From positions 62,001 to 126,000 of the forward strand of contig JAQOOI010000064.1 of NCBI GenBank assembly GCA_028554645.1: DNA of 64,000 bases, given 5' to 3'. The translations under genes were made by a program, and so were the position numbers. Source of the DNA: Omphalotus guepiniiformis. Lineage: Eukaryota > Basidiomycota > Agaricomycetes > Agaricales > Omphalotaceae. Positions 21,301-36,907 of the stretch are shown here, one piece after another. How positions within the stretch are numbered: the stretch's first letter is position 1; each line of letters starts with the position of its first letter. The notes beneath the pieces are model-generated. The model saw nothing but the letters and a program-made list of their open reading frames with translations. It made no database searches and had not been told where the DNA came from.

Positions 21301-24300
21301 TTCCGAGCTTCGTGCAAATCACAGAGCTGATCGTGTAGACAGATTAACAGACACCGCTGCGTTCCAGGCTGGATGACGAGAGCGTCGTAAGGTTGCCAGC
21401 CGTTGACTACATTCAAACGATGATCATTGATTAGAGCAAATTTAGGTGTCAACGAGCAGGCAAACTTCCTGGTTAATGCCGTAAAGGTAGTCAAGTCTTG
21501 TGTTTTCTGCGTGTTCCTGGAACAAACGTTCTCCAGTACAAAGGCGAATAGGTCAGGGATCATCTCATTTGAAATGATACTGTTGTTCTTTCCTCAACCT
21601 CGTCACCAGAAGGTGAATGCAATGTTCTTTTACCACCACCCTTTACGCCCAGTTATAAAAATTCATATCGCTTCGGAGCCCTCCTACTTGGATCTCATAT
21701 CAGCGAATGGAAGGTAACAGGCGTCCAGACACGACCTTGCATATGACCTTGCTTTCCCTGAAATTGGCGCGTTTTCTACGAGTGTACTCTGTCGCATGTG
21801 GAAGAGAACGTCAAAGGTGGAGATGGATAGATGGATAATCAGTGTCAACGTAAAAACTGTGCGCAAGTCGTGGATGGATTCAATAGCTGGGCCAATCACA
21901 TTGTCAACAGCTTTTGGAGGGATGTCGGTGGGTACATGCGTTGAGTGTGGAACGAAAATTTACTGATTTGAGCTTTCTCCTTATGAGTTAGTTCACTGAA
22001 TTGTGTCCTCCCGAGAGGGCCGAAGATCTCAGGGGGATGAAAGTGGTATCCAACTTGAATCCACTTGAGAGCCTCTCGCATTGCTGCAACCCTTCTCATT
22101 GCTGACTCGGCTCCGTTGATATAAAAAAAAGGCTTCAGATGGTACTAATTACATTCGAATATTGTATATTGCTTTCTGTTGGAAGGGCAATTCGACTCTC
22201 CTACTACAACCGTCAGGTCTAATACTCTCGCTAGCGAGAGAAATGTATTCGACTCATTTTACTTGCTATTCGCAATTTTGAACGTCATATTGTATCAATG
22301 TACGCTCAGTGGGAGCATAGCTGGTTTTTGTGGTTTAATTATGGGAGCAAGCGTGGAATTTCCACCAATAAACACACTTTAGTCCAATTTCTGAATATTG
22401 TGGCTTAAACTCAGAAATAGAGACTACGAAAATAGCAGCCTTTGCACAATACTTGAGAAAGATTTTACACACTTTATCACTGTCGATGAGGGAAATTACC
22501 ACCTGGACTGTCATTGTAATCTCGCCGTGCGGGGAAATGCGAGATACCACAACCTCGGATCTTGAGAACGAACAACTCTGGTTGAAGAGAAATGCTGATA
22601 CTGATCGGGGCAAACAAGAAACAGTCTTTGTTCCTTACCGGCACGATGGCAAGTTCCTTCTCTACGTGATGTGCACAATTTCCACCGAGGGGGTATCGGC
22701 AGCCTGGGACCGTCAAGTTCATGCATGTGCGGTCTTGGAAACAAGAAAACAATGCGTTTGATGTTTTACTCCAAGTAAGATGTTTTCAGAATGCTACAGA
22801 GAGGACGGGTCATCTCATAATCATACTAGAACTGATGCTGACGCGTTGACGGCACACAACATGGCCTTCTAGTCATTTCAAGTCAATTGATTTCATTGAG
22901 ACCATACGAGACGGTGACAACGAACTTCGGATCTAGAAGGTGAATGACACGTTTCCGAGCTTCGTTACATGATGAGATGATAGAAAAACTGTCTCAAAGT
23001 CAAAGGTCCGTCAAGACTAGGACGCAGTAGAAGACATACTTCAATCAGACTGTCCATACGGTAAGGAACGGGCATGGAAAGAAGGTTGACACCAGATACC
23101 ACACTGGTTGTTGAGGTTGCTGCTGTCGAAGTTCGCCACAAAATGACAATGACGCGTGCGGCTCAGGTATTTACAAATTATGCATCGTTGGTCCTGCGTG
23201 CCATTGCCATAGAGGTGATCTTCTGCATCTCCAATTCTATCGTAACTTTGGACACAAGAAATTAGTTCAGCTGAGTATGTAAAAGATTGCAGGAATTACT
23301 TCTCTTGATTAAAGCACATGGAGGTTGGAAAGTGGTCGTGAGAGCTACACCTTCGTTTCATTATCTGCCAGATAACTCCCCTACCTCCACAGGAGTGTTC
23401 GTGGGTAGTAAGACCCTTCGTCCCATGCGCGCACTGGCAAGAGAAACTCTTTCTGGATCAAAATTTGAGATAAAGCGGTTGACGATGGTTGATGTGTCGA
23501 TAAGTACACAGCAGACCATCGGAGGGGTGACTTCTTAGACAAGTCAGCTTGGAGGGTCCGTCCCATGCTCATCTATCTCCAAATTTGCATGAGAAATAAG
23601 GGCGCGAAATTGGTCCTGAGGCAGTAAGAAGAAACTGGATTTCAAACAAAACTATATGTGATATCACGCACTCTTGGTATCATCGCTCGCAGCCCCTCTG
23701 ATAAACCTGATTTCTGTTGTATCTCGCTACAACGTTGCCAAAACCTCTAGTCAAGTCGCTTCCGAAAGAATATTAAAACTCGCCCTTGCGGAATACGTAG
23801 GTCAAAAAAGAAGATTGACCCCTTTCGAGCAACAGATTTAAACCACATGGACATGCGAAAAACCTTCTTTTGAAACTCTCCCGAGATCGAGATCTTGAAG
23901 TAATCGACCAATTAGCTCCCTGCACTGCATTATTTAATGTTTAATGTCGTATGTCCCTGTATTATGTTATGCTGAAAAGTATCATTCGCTGTTCGAGTGG
24001 CAGTTATCGAGCCTTTTAGGATGATCATGATGAACTGGAAGGAGAATGGTTACTTCAAAGTGTTCTATCTCCTACCTCTTTTCCGAGGACCGCGGGAGGC
24101 AGCCGCACGCAACTTTAATCTTGTTCACCGTCGGTTCCTGACGGTTCTGCTGCGATAGTCTGGGATAGATATTGGGGTTCGAATCGATAAAACGCGGCAC
24201 ATACCACTGACAGAAATATGAGGTTGAACCTGTATCGCGTGCCCGGCTCGGGGTACCGAAGGGACTTTATTGGGTATTGGTTTATCTATCAGCCATACAT

Positions 24301-27074
24301 CCCAGAAGTGATTCGGAGGTTTGTGAGAGTTTTGTGAATCGTACACGTTTTGGAGGCTAGCAGCAAGAGCGTGAACCTACCTTTCTATCAACCACGTCCA
24401 GAACACTATAGCAGAGTTTAGGAAGAAGAGGTGTTCATACTCTTCAGAGTATATTGGCCCAACCAGCGAGCGTATAGATAGGATACTTTGCACATGATGG
24501 TATGCCAAGGTCAAGGGACGGTGAGAATGAATTGCGATTTGAATAGACGTCATCATCTCCATTGACGACACTTGCTTTTCATTTCCGTCCAGCAGGTGGG
24601 TAAGTGTAATTGTTGTGAAATCAACTGTGCCCTGGCAAACTTCTTCCTAGGAATGTTTTTGTGACTATCGGACCTGCAAACGTTGTCAGCGAGACTGAAG
24701 CACATCTTAATAAAACCTTGCCTCCCGCTAACGTTAGGAATGTATGGATAGATCTTATTGAGGGAGTACTTCATACGAGGCGCTCGTGTTGAGGAAACTC
24801 AAGTCTATAATCAGACTAAGGACCACATGCTGCAACCCAATGAGCGTGGATGCAAAGAAACCCAATGAGAGCAAACTAGCATTCAGCCAATTGTTGTCAG
24901 GGAACACCACTAACCAGCGTTTCCCAGTGTTACAAAGATCACTCCAATCTTGCAGTTATCTTCCTGGGCAAAGTCAGAGGCGGACATTGCGGCCCATTTC
25001 AAGTACTCCCGAGGCTCGAGAAGAGGAGAGTCAAATTGGCACGTGGTAAGTGCTTCGAAGGGTTCGTTGCATATTCGCGTTGTTTGAAACCGTGGCTGTC
25101 GGGAACGGCCGAAAGATGGGGAAAAGGCAATCGTCTTTTCCTTATTTTTTTCTTTTGCGTTGGAAGTTGGAATTGGAATTGAAGATATACACGAACAGAA
25201 GTAGTATTCTCTTGAGACATCAGAATCATCAATGTCCTGGGTGATATCACATGTGGAACTTCTCCAAGGTAGGCTTTCAGTATCTTTATCGAGTCTGGGA
25301 AGGGAGTCAACGAGACTTACATGGTAGTCGAGTTATCAAGTATTGGTGAAATGGGTTTGTGGAAGGTTCACTGAGGTATGCAAGGTCAGTAGTGCGATAA
25401 AGCTAAATTCCGATTCAGGGTTGAGGATGTGACCCACCTTTTGACCTTGTTAAAACTGCCGATCTACATACCTAAACGAAAGTTTGAATTCAATCAAATC
25501 AATTCAGCGGCGAAAACTCAGCAGCCCACCATCGCTCACCTGTTCTGGTTAAAATAGCGCCAGTGACAAATATCGCACCCTTACCAGTCGGTGGGGAATA
25601 CGGATTGTATTTGTGCCTTGCGCTTGCCCGTTTGCCAACTTTAGGTCGGAAGAGCAGCATGAGTAAAAACAAAGGTCGCAGTTCCATCCCGGGCTCGCAT
25701 CCAGAGAAGTTTTTTAAAAATAAGAGAAAAAAACGGGAGCGTCCGATGGGCTGAATAATTCGAAATTCAAGAAGTAAACAACGACTCCTTTGGGGAGTCT
25801 CGAGCACGTTTTCAAGTAAAATGACGGAAATTTTTGACGGTATTGATGGAGGGAAGGAACCTGATGCACCAAAATGTTGCAACCCACATGGATAAATCTA
25901 GCGTGGAGTGGTATACAGCCAGTGACTTTCAGACAAAGATAGATACTGGTTCGGAACATGATATGTTCGCGGCAAACGTGAGTCTGAAGACCCAAAGGAC
26001 TGTCTTTTGGGTTCATATACGCCGGGACCAAAGAAACGGAAGCCAGTAAAACACAGGACCAGTCACAAGTGAGCGAGCCACATTTGACATCCACACAACT
26101 CCAGGGTCATATTGCGGGAGGAAAACTGAGGGAACGAGCGTTTCATTGACATAAGCGTTGCGAGAGGAAATGTGAGCAAGAATTGTAAATCGGCTCCGCA
26201 GGAGACCACAGAAGAACGAATGAATTGTGAAAGGTCAAAACCAAGACTACGGACCGCCAGCTGAAGAGGCAGATACTGATTGCACACGGGGCCTGAACCA
26301 CTGGGATCTGCAAAGCATACCGGAAGCGGTGGTTCCTGAACGTTGTATCGTTGGGAAGAATCTGTGATCTCGAGAAAAGAGCAAAAAAGGACCCCGTAAA
26401 TAGACGAAAAGTGAAAATCATTTCTCGTGATAGAAAAAGCGTGAAAATTGTCAAATGACGCGAAAAGCTTTGAGATCATGCTTACTTGAATGAGACAGGA
26501 GACAGGAGACTCCATTTTTTTCACTGGAAGATTAGAAAAAGGTGTGAAGAAATTAATTGAGGTTGCTGTCTGTACCATGCGTTTCTCGGAGAGCAAAGGC
26601 AAGGAAAGAAATAAAGTTGTGAGTTTACGGTGAAGTGATTAGTGAAACATTAGAAAGCGCGGGGCAGGTGACCCGAGTACGCTGACTAAAACGTCAAAAG
26701 CGGGGTCAGAGAGTAAGACGGCTGTCGAAAACCTCTTGTTTCCTAGCCATCACCAACTGCGTCAACGACCAAGAAGCGACTGGCAGCGAGAAGAGCTGGA
26801 AAAAGAAAGACTCACACGAGAGATTCTCAGAAGCGAGGTTAGAGACCGAACTTGGTTTGTGAGCGTGGAGAACAAATGGCTTAACGTGGAATGCAAGCAG
26901 GATTGGTCGATTTTTTTCTCAAGTCTTTATTTTTCCAGGCTTTCAACTTACTTACAACTCAGCGCCACGCGCACAATATAGACTTGTTATCCTCCTGTCC
27001 TACTACACCCACGTGAGGTACGCGTTATTGCTTTTATACCGAGTCTCTTTCTTTCTTCTTCCCCTACTTTCATC
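18314..27074. other. Gene-poor 8.8-kb stretch
   Basis: No gene can be supported. The longest frames are a minus-strand 179-codon frame at 26063-26602 and a plus-strand 135-codon frame at 20497-20904; neither has recognisable motifs, and I found no repeat partner for them. No reverse transcriptase, transposase, terminal repeats or tRNA were recognised. GTTACTTACAAG appears twice (near 19119 and 19217). The last few hundred bases, rich in CT runs (27000-27074), are likely promoter and leader of the next gene. Confidence 0.5.
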
Positions 27075-30000
27075 ATGCCCGGTCCCTCTTATTCATATTC
27101 TTCCTACTATCATGCTCCTTCTCACCATTATTCGTCTCTTCCATATCCTGATTCTATCCCTCTTTCTCCTCAGGATTACCCAATGTCTCAGGAGCATTCC
27201 CTACCCCATCTTACCCAGCACCCTTCTCCTTCCCCGTCTATCCCCATAGATCCGGCTCTTGCTCTCTATCCTCCCTATTACAATTCTTACCAGCAGCCTC
27301 ACCACCATCTTCCTTCCCATCTCGCAATAGCCCCCAACTACTCTTCTCCTTCCTCGCAAGGCTCCGACACTATTGGTACGCCCCCCACAGAGCATATGTA
27401 TCCTGCGGGATCATCTTCGGCTAACAGCAATGGAAAGCGTCCTGCATCGGCAGTATCAACTGCTAGTGGCAGTGATGCTCGGAAAAAGGCCCGCAAAGAC
27501 GACGAGTCTGAAGCTCGTAGTCCTACTGCGGAGAAGGAGGAGAAGCCCAAGCCTACACGCGGATCAAGGTATGTTTTCTTATCTTTCTCTGTCTGCATGT
27601 CTTAGTTTGGTGATCAAGGGCATGCACCGTCTGTCGGCGTCTCAAAATGAAGTGTATTGGTGCAGAACAAGGCCCGCCTTGCAAGCGCTGTCAAACTGGG
27701 GGACATGAATGTATTTTCGAAGAGTCCAACAGGGGGAAACGCTCGTCCAAGTAAGTCCTCTCTTATTGATATCCTTGGCTTAATGACACTTATCATTTAC
27801 TCCCAGGAAACATGAATTACTGACGAGATCATTGCGAAAGATGGAACGGACTCTGGATACCGTACTACGGTCCATTGGAAACCCTTCTATCGCTTCGGGG
27901 ATGATCTCGCGATCTCCGTCTCCCAGCACCCAAACCTCGACCACTCAAGCCTTGCTTGCCCGTTCACCGTCGCCTTCCGCGGCGGGCGCAGGTCCTTCTT
28001 ATCACGGCGGGACATCGCCCAAGCTACATTCCCTGCCAGACAATTCTTTGAACCCACTTGGTTTGCTCGCAGAAGCGAGCCTAGCAAATCGTCGGGCTCA
28101 AGGGTTAAATTCCAGTGGCTTGGCTAGAAATACCAAGCCTGATGAGGGACCAAAATTCGGCGTTGCGAGCGACAATTATTTCAAGCCAGGTGAGTGCGCT
28201 TCTGTCAAACCATGGGAGTGATTTTAATAGCTAACCCATACCAAAGGGCCCATGACAATTCTGCCGCTTAGGCGGTTATACATTGAGCGCCAAGTTCAGC
28301 CTGAGATGCTGAGTTTTGTAAGCACGAACGAAGTCGTCGCTCTGTTTAACATGTCGGTGTCTATTCTCGACTATCTCGCCCTCTAAGCTGATCTCCCTCG
28401 CTTTTTCCAGATATTTCGACCACATGAATGTACGTCTTCTGATGGATTCACAGTCAGGTGATTTATGAAAGGCGCTCATTAATGTGATTGGAACACAGAT
28501 GCACAGCAATCTCCTGGATAGGAATTTCCACACTCCATCGCTCGTATGCTCGCGATCTCCGTTTTTGCTGACGACAAGTAAGTTTTGTGCCTGCAACTTG
28601 TATGACGTGGGGTTTTCTCATCGGGGTCACCCACAATCTGTGCTATTTCGAGCAAGTTCTATTTGGAGAAGCCAGAGCTACACCCCCGCCTTACGGAACT
28701 TGCCAAGAAACTGGCATTTAGTGTTCCCGCGCAGGGATACAAATCCGTTGAGATTGTTCAGGCATATTTACTTCTCACGTTGTGGGGATGTGGCGCCGTC
28801 GAACGGTACGAGCAGGACAAAACCTGGCTTCTTCTAGGCATGGCAATACGGTCAGTGGCGTATCTGTAATTGGCCTAAAGTTTGGATTCTCATTGCCCCT
28901 CTCACATGTTAGAATGGCTACCGATTTAAACTTGCATCGAAAAACTGCTGTGAACAGCCAGGACACACAGGAAGGCCGCGCACGGGACCTCGAGGTGCAC
29001 AATCGAGAGCGGACCTGGATCTTGTGTTTCTGTTTAGACCGGAGTCATAGCGCGCAAATGGGAAAGCCGTATACGATTCGGGAAGAGTAAGTTTTTTTCC
29101 TGCTAGAATGAATATGCTTTTTGATGAGGGCGTCTCTTTGTTACAACAGTTATATCATACGAAATGCTGATCAGTGGTATAAAGCTCCTGTTTCAATACC
29201 ATCTGACCGGTCATTGGTGGCATATGTGGTATGTATTTTATCTACTCGTTTCTTGCTTCGTTTCCCTTTACTCGTTGAACAATTGAGTTGACTGTGCTGT
29301 TCACAGGAGCTGCAGCGGATATTGTCCCGAAGTCTGGACTTCTTGTATTCAAAGTCTGACTCGGTGTCGGGGCTACAGACTTCGTGTGATTATTTGCTGG
29401 TCATCAAAACATTCGAATCGCAAATTATCTCATCTTCAGAAAGATGGTTGAACGGCGCAGACGAATACAATATGAGTGAGTCAACAGCAGTCTCTTTTTA
29501 TGGTAATTGGGGTTAAGGAAGTGGCCGCTTTTTCCAGAGGAATCACCTCAAATGAAAGAATACAAGCATCTGATCTCCCAGTTCTATTTCAACTACGTGT
29601 CGCTTGTAATCAATTCCTTTGGATTGCAAAATGCCCTGGAGAAATCGCACCTTGATATGGGCCACTTCTTCGGGCGGTGCCATGCTTGTGCGACGGCATG
29701 TGCGTTGATCGTTCGTGATCATCTGGGACCGAGCGGATACATGAAGTATTCCCCCGACTCCCATTTCGTGCAGACATCTTATGCCGTCCTGACGCTGTTG
29801 AAGGTATATACTTTTTTGTTCTCACTAGCTCGTAGTTCCTAGCTGACAAATGATCTAGTTAATTCGTCCAGAATTCTCTGCCTACATCGAGGACGAAGAA
29901 AAGACCATTGCGTTGGTCAATGACGTCGCTGACGTGCTGGAGAGTATCTCCGCCAATCCCACACATAGTCCCTCGCTCTACGCTGGTTTCTTGAAAGCTC

Positions 30001-30603
30001 TCATATCTGCCAGGGCATCTGATCCGAAGGGTGTCCCGCAGGGCGACTTGCAGCCGAACGGCATCCACAGCAGTAACGATACGTCGTCGTCGTCTCCGGC
30101 ACATGGATTCGGTGCCGCTGCTGCGCATACATACGACCAAATCTTCCCGCTGAACGATTTTCAATTCGACGGCGAGATGGGACGGGTGGTCGATATGTCT
30201 ACGTTCCCACCTACGATGGCTCCAAGTACGACCGAAGAGTCGACTCCTGGAATAACAATGGATAGTATTCTCAGTAGTAATTTCTGGGATAATGTTCTAG
30301 TTCCTGGTACGTATCTTCACTCCACTCGTCGTACCATTTTCCATATGGCGTTTTTAAATGGAAGACAAGAGATTCTAACGATCGATGATCATTACAGGGC
30401 ATAACTCAATGGACGGACTAACCGGTGGCTTCGTTTTCGGTGCCGGTGGGAGTGGGTTGATTACGCCTCGGCTTGGGCTGACACCAATCCAGTCTGGCCA
30501 GAACACACCTTCGAGGGGGGTTCCCTTGCAGAATGATCTCTCGCAGTTAAATCTCTCTGCCGCCTTCGACCAAGATGAAATGGGACATAAGATTGACCTA
30601 TAA
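27075..30603 (+). CDS. Zn2Cys6 fungal transcription factor
   Basis: A nuclear DNA-binding regulator. Exon 1 (27075-27568) encodes 164 residues rich in Ser, Pro, Tyr and His with a basic KKARKDDE patch. Exon 2 encodes the binuclear zinc cluster: Cys at about 167, 170, 177, 186, 189 and 196 (CTVCRRLKMKC ... CKRC ... C). A coiled-coil-like KMERTLDTVLRSIG segment and a Ser/Pro-rich linker follow. The fungal-specific regulatory domain starts at about GPMTILPLRRLYIERQ and continues with FDHMN, FHTPSLVCSRSPFLLTT, VQAYLLLTLWG, LHRKTA and YHYI-like acidic helices. The C-terminus (SMDGLTGGFVFG, TPRLGLTPIQSGQNTPSRG) is low in complexity. About a dozen short introns. The architecture resembles the basidiomycete PriB/PrtT-like group (regulators described from mushroom primordia and from protease control), but I cannot confirm orthology by eye, and the target genes are unknown. 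Confidence 0.88.
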
Positions 30604-33117
30604 TTCACTCATCTTCGCTGCCGTCGTTGGCCTTTCTCGTGCTGGTTTTTCATTTGCATCGATCGGTCTTTGTTTTGTTTTGTTTTTGGCTGTCTTTATT
30701 TTGCTCTCTCCCGCTTGTAATGCTGATACAGTAATTGCACCCTATGTAAATTTCTTCCAGGTATGAATTAGTGGGCACTGTACTATTTGTTACAATTGTA
30801 TGATTAGTATTAAAGTAGATTTGTTTTCTGTGAATCCTCAAAAGAGATTTGCCACCTCGCAGAGACCTGTGACTAATTCACTTGATGAATGTTTCTGATT
30901 CACCGAGCTCGCCGTGCCCTTTGGGGGATATATCAAATGGGAAGCTGTAAAACGAATTTAGGAATTTAGCTTCAGTATACAATTTAGAAAGGTACGCGCC
31001 CTACTATCTCTGGTCAGTTTAAAGACCCCGACTCTGCAAGCGTCAGTCGAGCGGTTGTCCTGGGGCTCCTGTGCCACTTTCTACATGCACCGATCGATGC
31101 CACATGTTGTCGTGAGAGTGAGTGAGGGGTCCGTGGGCTATTTGATACTTTCTCTGTAGATAGTGACATTGCGAGGTTACACCATTTGAATCAAGGTCGA
31201 ACACTGGTAGCGCCAAGCAAAGATTTATGATAAGTTGTTGCGAGGCGGACCGGTAGGTAGTGTAGAAGGTAGCAGATCGACTTGTCAGTTAACCTAATAG
31301 ACTAGTCGTTGATGTTTTTCGCGAGAAAAGCTGGCAGGAATCGAGGGTATATCCTGAGACTTGTGGCGCATCCAACACAGGGTGCAAAACCTAGACTGGC
31401 CATGCTGCACATCCCGCAATCTCGGGGAGCTCTTCATGCGAACTTCATGATCTTCCTCGCCCAAGTCTAATGATTTATGTTTTCAAACGCTATTTCCCTT
31501 CTCTCCCGTGAACCACAGCCCGAGAAAAAAGGCTGAAAAGTCGTGGTAGTTTCCATAGGAACCTTCAAAAGGAGTGAAAAGATGCCAGCAAACGAGAACA
31601 GGTGATTGAAGAATTCTCGATTCACCTCTTGGTATGCAGATTAGGCTGAAAAATGACACGATGCAGCGGCATGAGTTTCTTCCCGCGTCGACACTTGAAG
31701 ATTAGAGATTTTACAATAACGCCCCGGAGACCCGAAACCAAAACGTGGAGCGAGAACTGTGTGTGTACGTAGGTCGTTCTGGGAGCACCTTGAAGCGATT
31801 GGGAAAACGATGGCCCCTTCACGAAGATTTGACTCGGAGTAGAACAATGACGTTTTGTTTGTTCACCTTGCGCTTACAGCCTGAGAGGTACGATCCTTGT
31901 CGTCTTGTCGTCTTGTCGTCTTGTCGTCAGGCCCGCTACGCAGTCGCCCATAGAAGACCACCGGGTGGCAGAACTTGATGAGTTTATTCCATAACAGGTG
32001 GGGTAGGAGATGGTGAAGATGATCACAGAGGAGAAGACGAATCTAGAATTAAAAGGTATCGTAAGAGAGTTGTCAAAGGAGCATGATGGAGGGTAGAGAT
32101 GCCTGGAAAAGGACAAAGGTACGGAGACACTGATCCACCCAGCATGTCCAACCACATAAAATCACGGCGGAGACGGCTTGACCAATTCTGCGTGTGTCAT
32201 CGACCACAGCGGAAATGATGAATCACTCATGTCACTAATGGACTTATCAAGCAGGGACATGCAGAAGATGATTTACAGCTCTCCCGACCTAACGATGAAT
32301 AATGTTCCACGCTGCATGCGACAAGCGTGTCAACCTAGCTGGCGCTGCCGTGAGTCCTAGAGGTGGCATTGGTAGTACAGAGACCAAATACCTTCATGGT
32401 GGCAATTTACCGTGTGTATTGCACGATATAAATCTGAATACCCAGGTTCATTTTCTGACGACCAGTAAAGAACGAACATATGTACACAGAGCCTATTAGG
32501 ATCTGCAGCGCCAACGTTCGTGAAAAGACGGAGACGGTGATGTTATGACCACCCCAAATTCTATATGGTTCGGTGGAAATGTGTGAGTTAGCTGTGTCTG
32601 AATGGAGTCGTGAGTTGGCCAGCATGCTTCATACGTCTTCGAAAGCTTGTTCGCACCAGTAATACTCCGAGAACGCCAACAGAGAGTAGAGAATAGCAAT
32701 GATTCTGAAAGTGATATGACATCAGGACCTGTAATGTGCATGTTCACCCACAGATTTAATTTTGTTTTCAAGGTTGCCTTTAATCCCAGCCTAGAGGGAG
32801 GCCGAGGTTCGTAGGAAGTTTGCCGTATACTGTATCAATCATGCCTGACAATGAACTTCGAAGATAGAAGATCAAAGACCGCTGAAACCGCGCTGCTGGA
32901 TCCAAGCTGCGCAGAAAATGACTGTCACAGAAGAAAGAAACCCGAGGAGTCGCAACTCGAGACAAATCGGGAAGTGAATCTGATAAGATAATGATTAGAT
33001 CAGTCACGTGGCGGAAGTTTGGGCTCGTCGACGTCAAATCAGGATGACGTGAGGATTTCTCCTTCACCAGTCAGATCTTCAGACTTTGCTGCAGCGATTT
33101 AACGTTGATGCTATAGA
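30604..33117. other. Intergenic, no gene seen
   Basis: Apart from the microsatellite at 31896 there is nothing I can support. Minus-strand frames of 60-95 codons overlap each other without shared motifs. The first 250 bases are probably the 3' untranslated region of the transcription factor gene (T-rich). Confidence 0.45.
31896..31928. repeat. 8-bp microsatellite, four units
   Basis: Perfect tandem copies of CTTGTCGT (four units plus one base). Because the unit is not a multiple of three and no gene spans it, it is likely neutral. Confidence 0.9.
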
Positions 33118-35478
<2,361 letters not shown>

Positions 35479-35594
35479 GACCGTCTCGCACGAACTGGGA
35501 GCGTGTATGTGTATATAGACGATGTATGTATTAAAGTGTTGTAAAAGTACTACAATATAATACAACTACTTCCGCCGACAATACACATCGTCCA

Positions 35595-36722
35595 TCATGC
35601 GCCACCCATGACCAGTGTGTGGAAATTTGGAAATACTAGTTCTTCCTCTACTGTCTTTCGAATAACGTCTTGGATGAACCTTTCCACCCGGGTTACATTC
35701 TTCAGAACGTGTTTATCTGCCTGACCAATCTCACTTTCGATGAAAATAGAAGGCAGGAGGCGTTGTCCTACTGGGGGAGGTTTCGTCGACCGCGAGGGAA
35801 CGCCTAGAGGGCGGGACTCTTCGTCAAGAGACACATCAGGAGGAGTACCACCCGAACTGGTGGAAGAGCGCTTCGAGCGATCACCTGCAGGCCCATAAGG
35901 GTCGAGGTCATCGAGTATGCAAAGATGAACCCGGCTGCGCTCGCCTTCGTAGGCGACTGCGATCTCACCGCTGAATATCAGTCCGGTGACGGAAAGTTTT
36001 ATGGGTAAGGACATGAACATGGGAGATGGATAGTTTATGAGAAGTGAGGTTGTCAATGTGATTCGTAAGTCAGAGTTCCAGTTAACCTGGAGATGAAGTT
36101 GTAGATTAGGGTGATTGTTCGGAGGAGCTGGAGGAGTCTCCTGCTCAGGTGGATTGGAATCATTTGCAGCATTTTCCATTGGTGATTGTTCGCTGCTCGT
36201 ATTGAAGCTATGATTCAGAGGTGCAGAGACTGGAGGTACAGGCTGAGCAAAACGGAAAACTGGGGTATTTGGCCAAGAAGTGTATGTAGGACGATAGTCA
36301 ACCAGACTGGAAAGAGCAGGATTCCATGGATCTGGCTTGCTTGTGAACATTTCCATGGGACCGCCTCGACCAGCGAATCCAGGTCGGAATGGCGGAGAAA
36401 ATTGCTGAAACGCTAGACCTTCTTCCCGACGTGCAGACCTTCTGGACACCCATTCAAAGCCATCTTCGTCTTCTGCACCCTCTGCCACCTTGACTGGCTC
36501 TTTGTCTACATCTTCCTCATCGTCTTCAAGAAAATCCCGGTAGATATCTCGGAGGTCGACTAGCTCGACGTCCGGGGATGCTGATCCAAAGTCGAGAGAG
36601 ACGACTTCTACTGGTCCAATAAAAGACGGTCTCGTTGTCGTACTTAGTTGTCTATTCAGAGCGTCGACGAGAGTAGTAGACAATGAAGAGTCAAGTTTGC
36701 TCCATTCTAGGTCAACAGACAT
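35595..36722 (-). CDS. MDM12: ERMES lipid-transfer subunit MDM12
   Basis: A single-exon gene for a 375-aa protein. MDM12 is the cytosolic SMP-domain subunit of ERMES, bridging MDM10/MMM1 at endoplasmic reticulum-mitochondrion contacts and transferring phospholipids. Diagnostic sequences are the N-terminal MSVDLEWSKL, RPSFIGPVEVVSLDFG, VELVDLRDIYRDFLEDDEED, then the second half with LQLHLQVNWNSDLRITLT, LPIKLSVTGLIFSGE, VAYEGERSRVHLCILDD and the end VERFIQDVIRKTVEEELVFP. The SMP domain is split by a Pro- and Ser-rich insertion (about residues 85-215) and a second insertion before the last helix, as usual for basidiomycete members. There is no signal peptide or membrane span, as expected. It shares a 185-base divergent promoter with RAP1. 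Confidence 0.95.
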   Translation of the reverse strand: MSVDLEWSKLDSSLSTTLVDALNRQLSTTTRPSFIGPVEVVSLDFGSASPDVELVDLRDIYRDFLEDDEEDVDKEPVKVAEGAEDEDGFEWVSRRSARREEGLAFQQFSPPFRPGFAGRGGPMEMFTSKPDPWNPALSSLVDYRPTYTSWPNTPVFRFAQPVPPVSAPLNHSFNTSSEQSPMENAANDSNPPEQETPPAPPNNHPNLQLHLQVNWNSDLRITLTTSLLINYPSPMFMSLPIKLSVTGLIFSGEIAVAYEGERSRVHLCILDDLDPYGPAGDRSKRSSTSSGGTPPDVSLDEESRPLGVPSRSTKPPPVGQRLLPSIFIESEIGQADKHVLKNVTRVERFIQDVIRKTVEEELVFPNFHTLVMGGA

Positions 36723-36907
36723 AATAGTATATCAGCTGTGTAAGCAATGAAATGAATAAATTTGAAGACCGTGACGCCATCAGGGCGGTATAAAGAGGGA
36801 CGTCACATCACGTGATACTACTTCACCGTGACTGTTGATATTTCGTCACGCGTTTCGCGTTTCACACAGTTTTTTTCCCCTCCGAGTCCTTGCCAGTAGC
36901 TTTCTCC

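Noticed and set aside
20497..21376. Possible membrane-protein gene (hydrophobic run near 20735-20825)
   Set aside because: One hydrophobic segment and one possible intron were seen, but no complete start-to-stop model and no similarity to the seven-helix family of this window.
26063..26602. 179-codon minus-strand frame, the longest in the gene-poor stretch
   Set aside because: No recognisable motif, composition typical of chance (rich in Ser, Phe and Leu), no splice-linked neighbours; a 103-codon frame overlaps it on the same strand in another phase.
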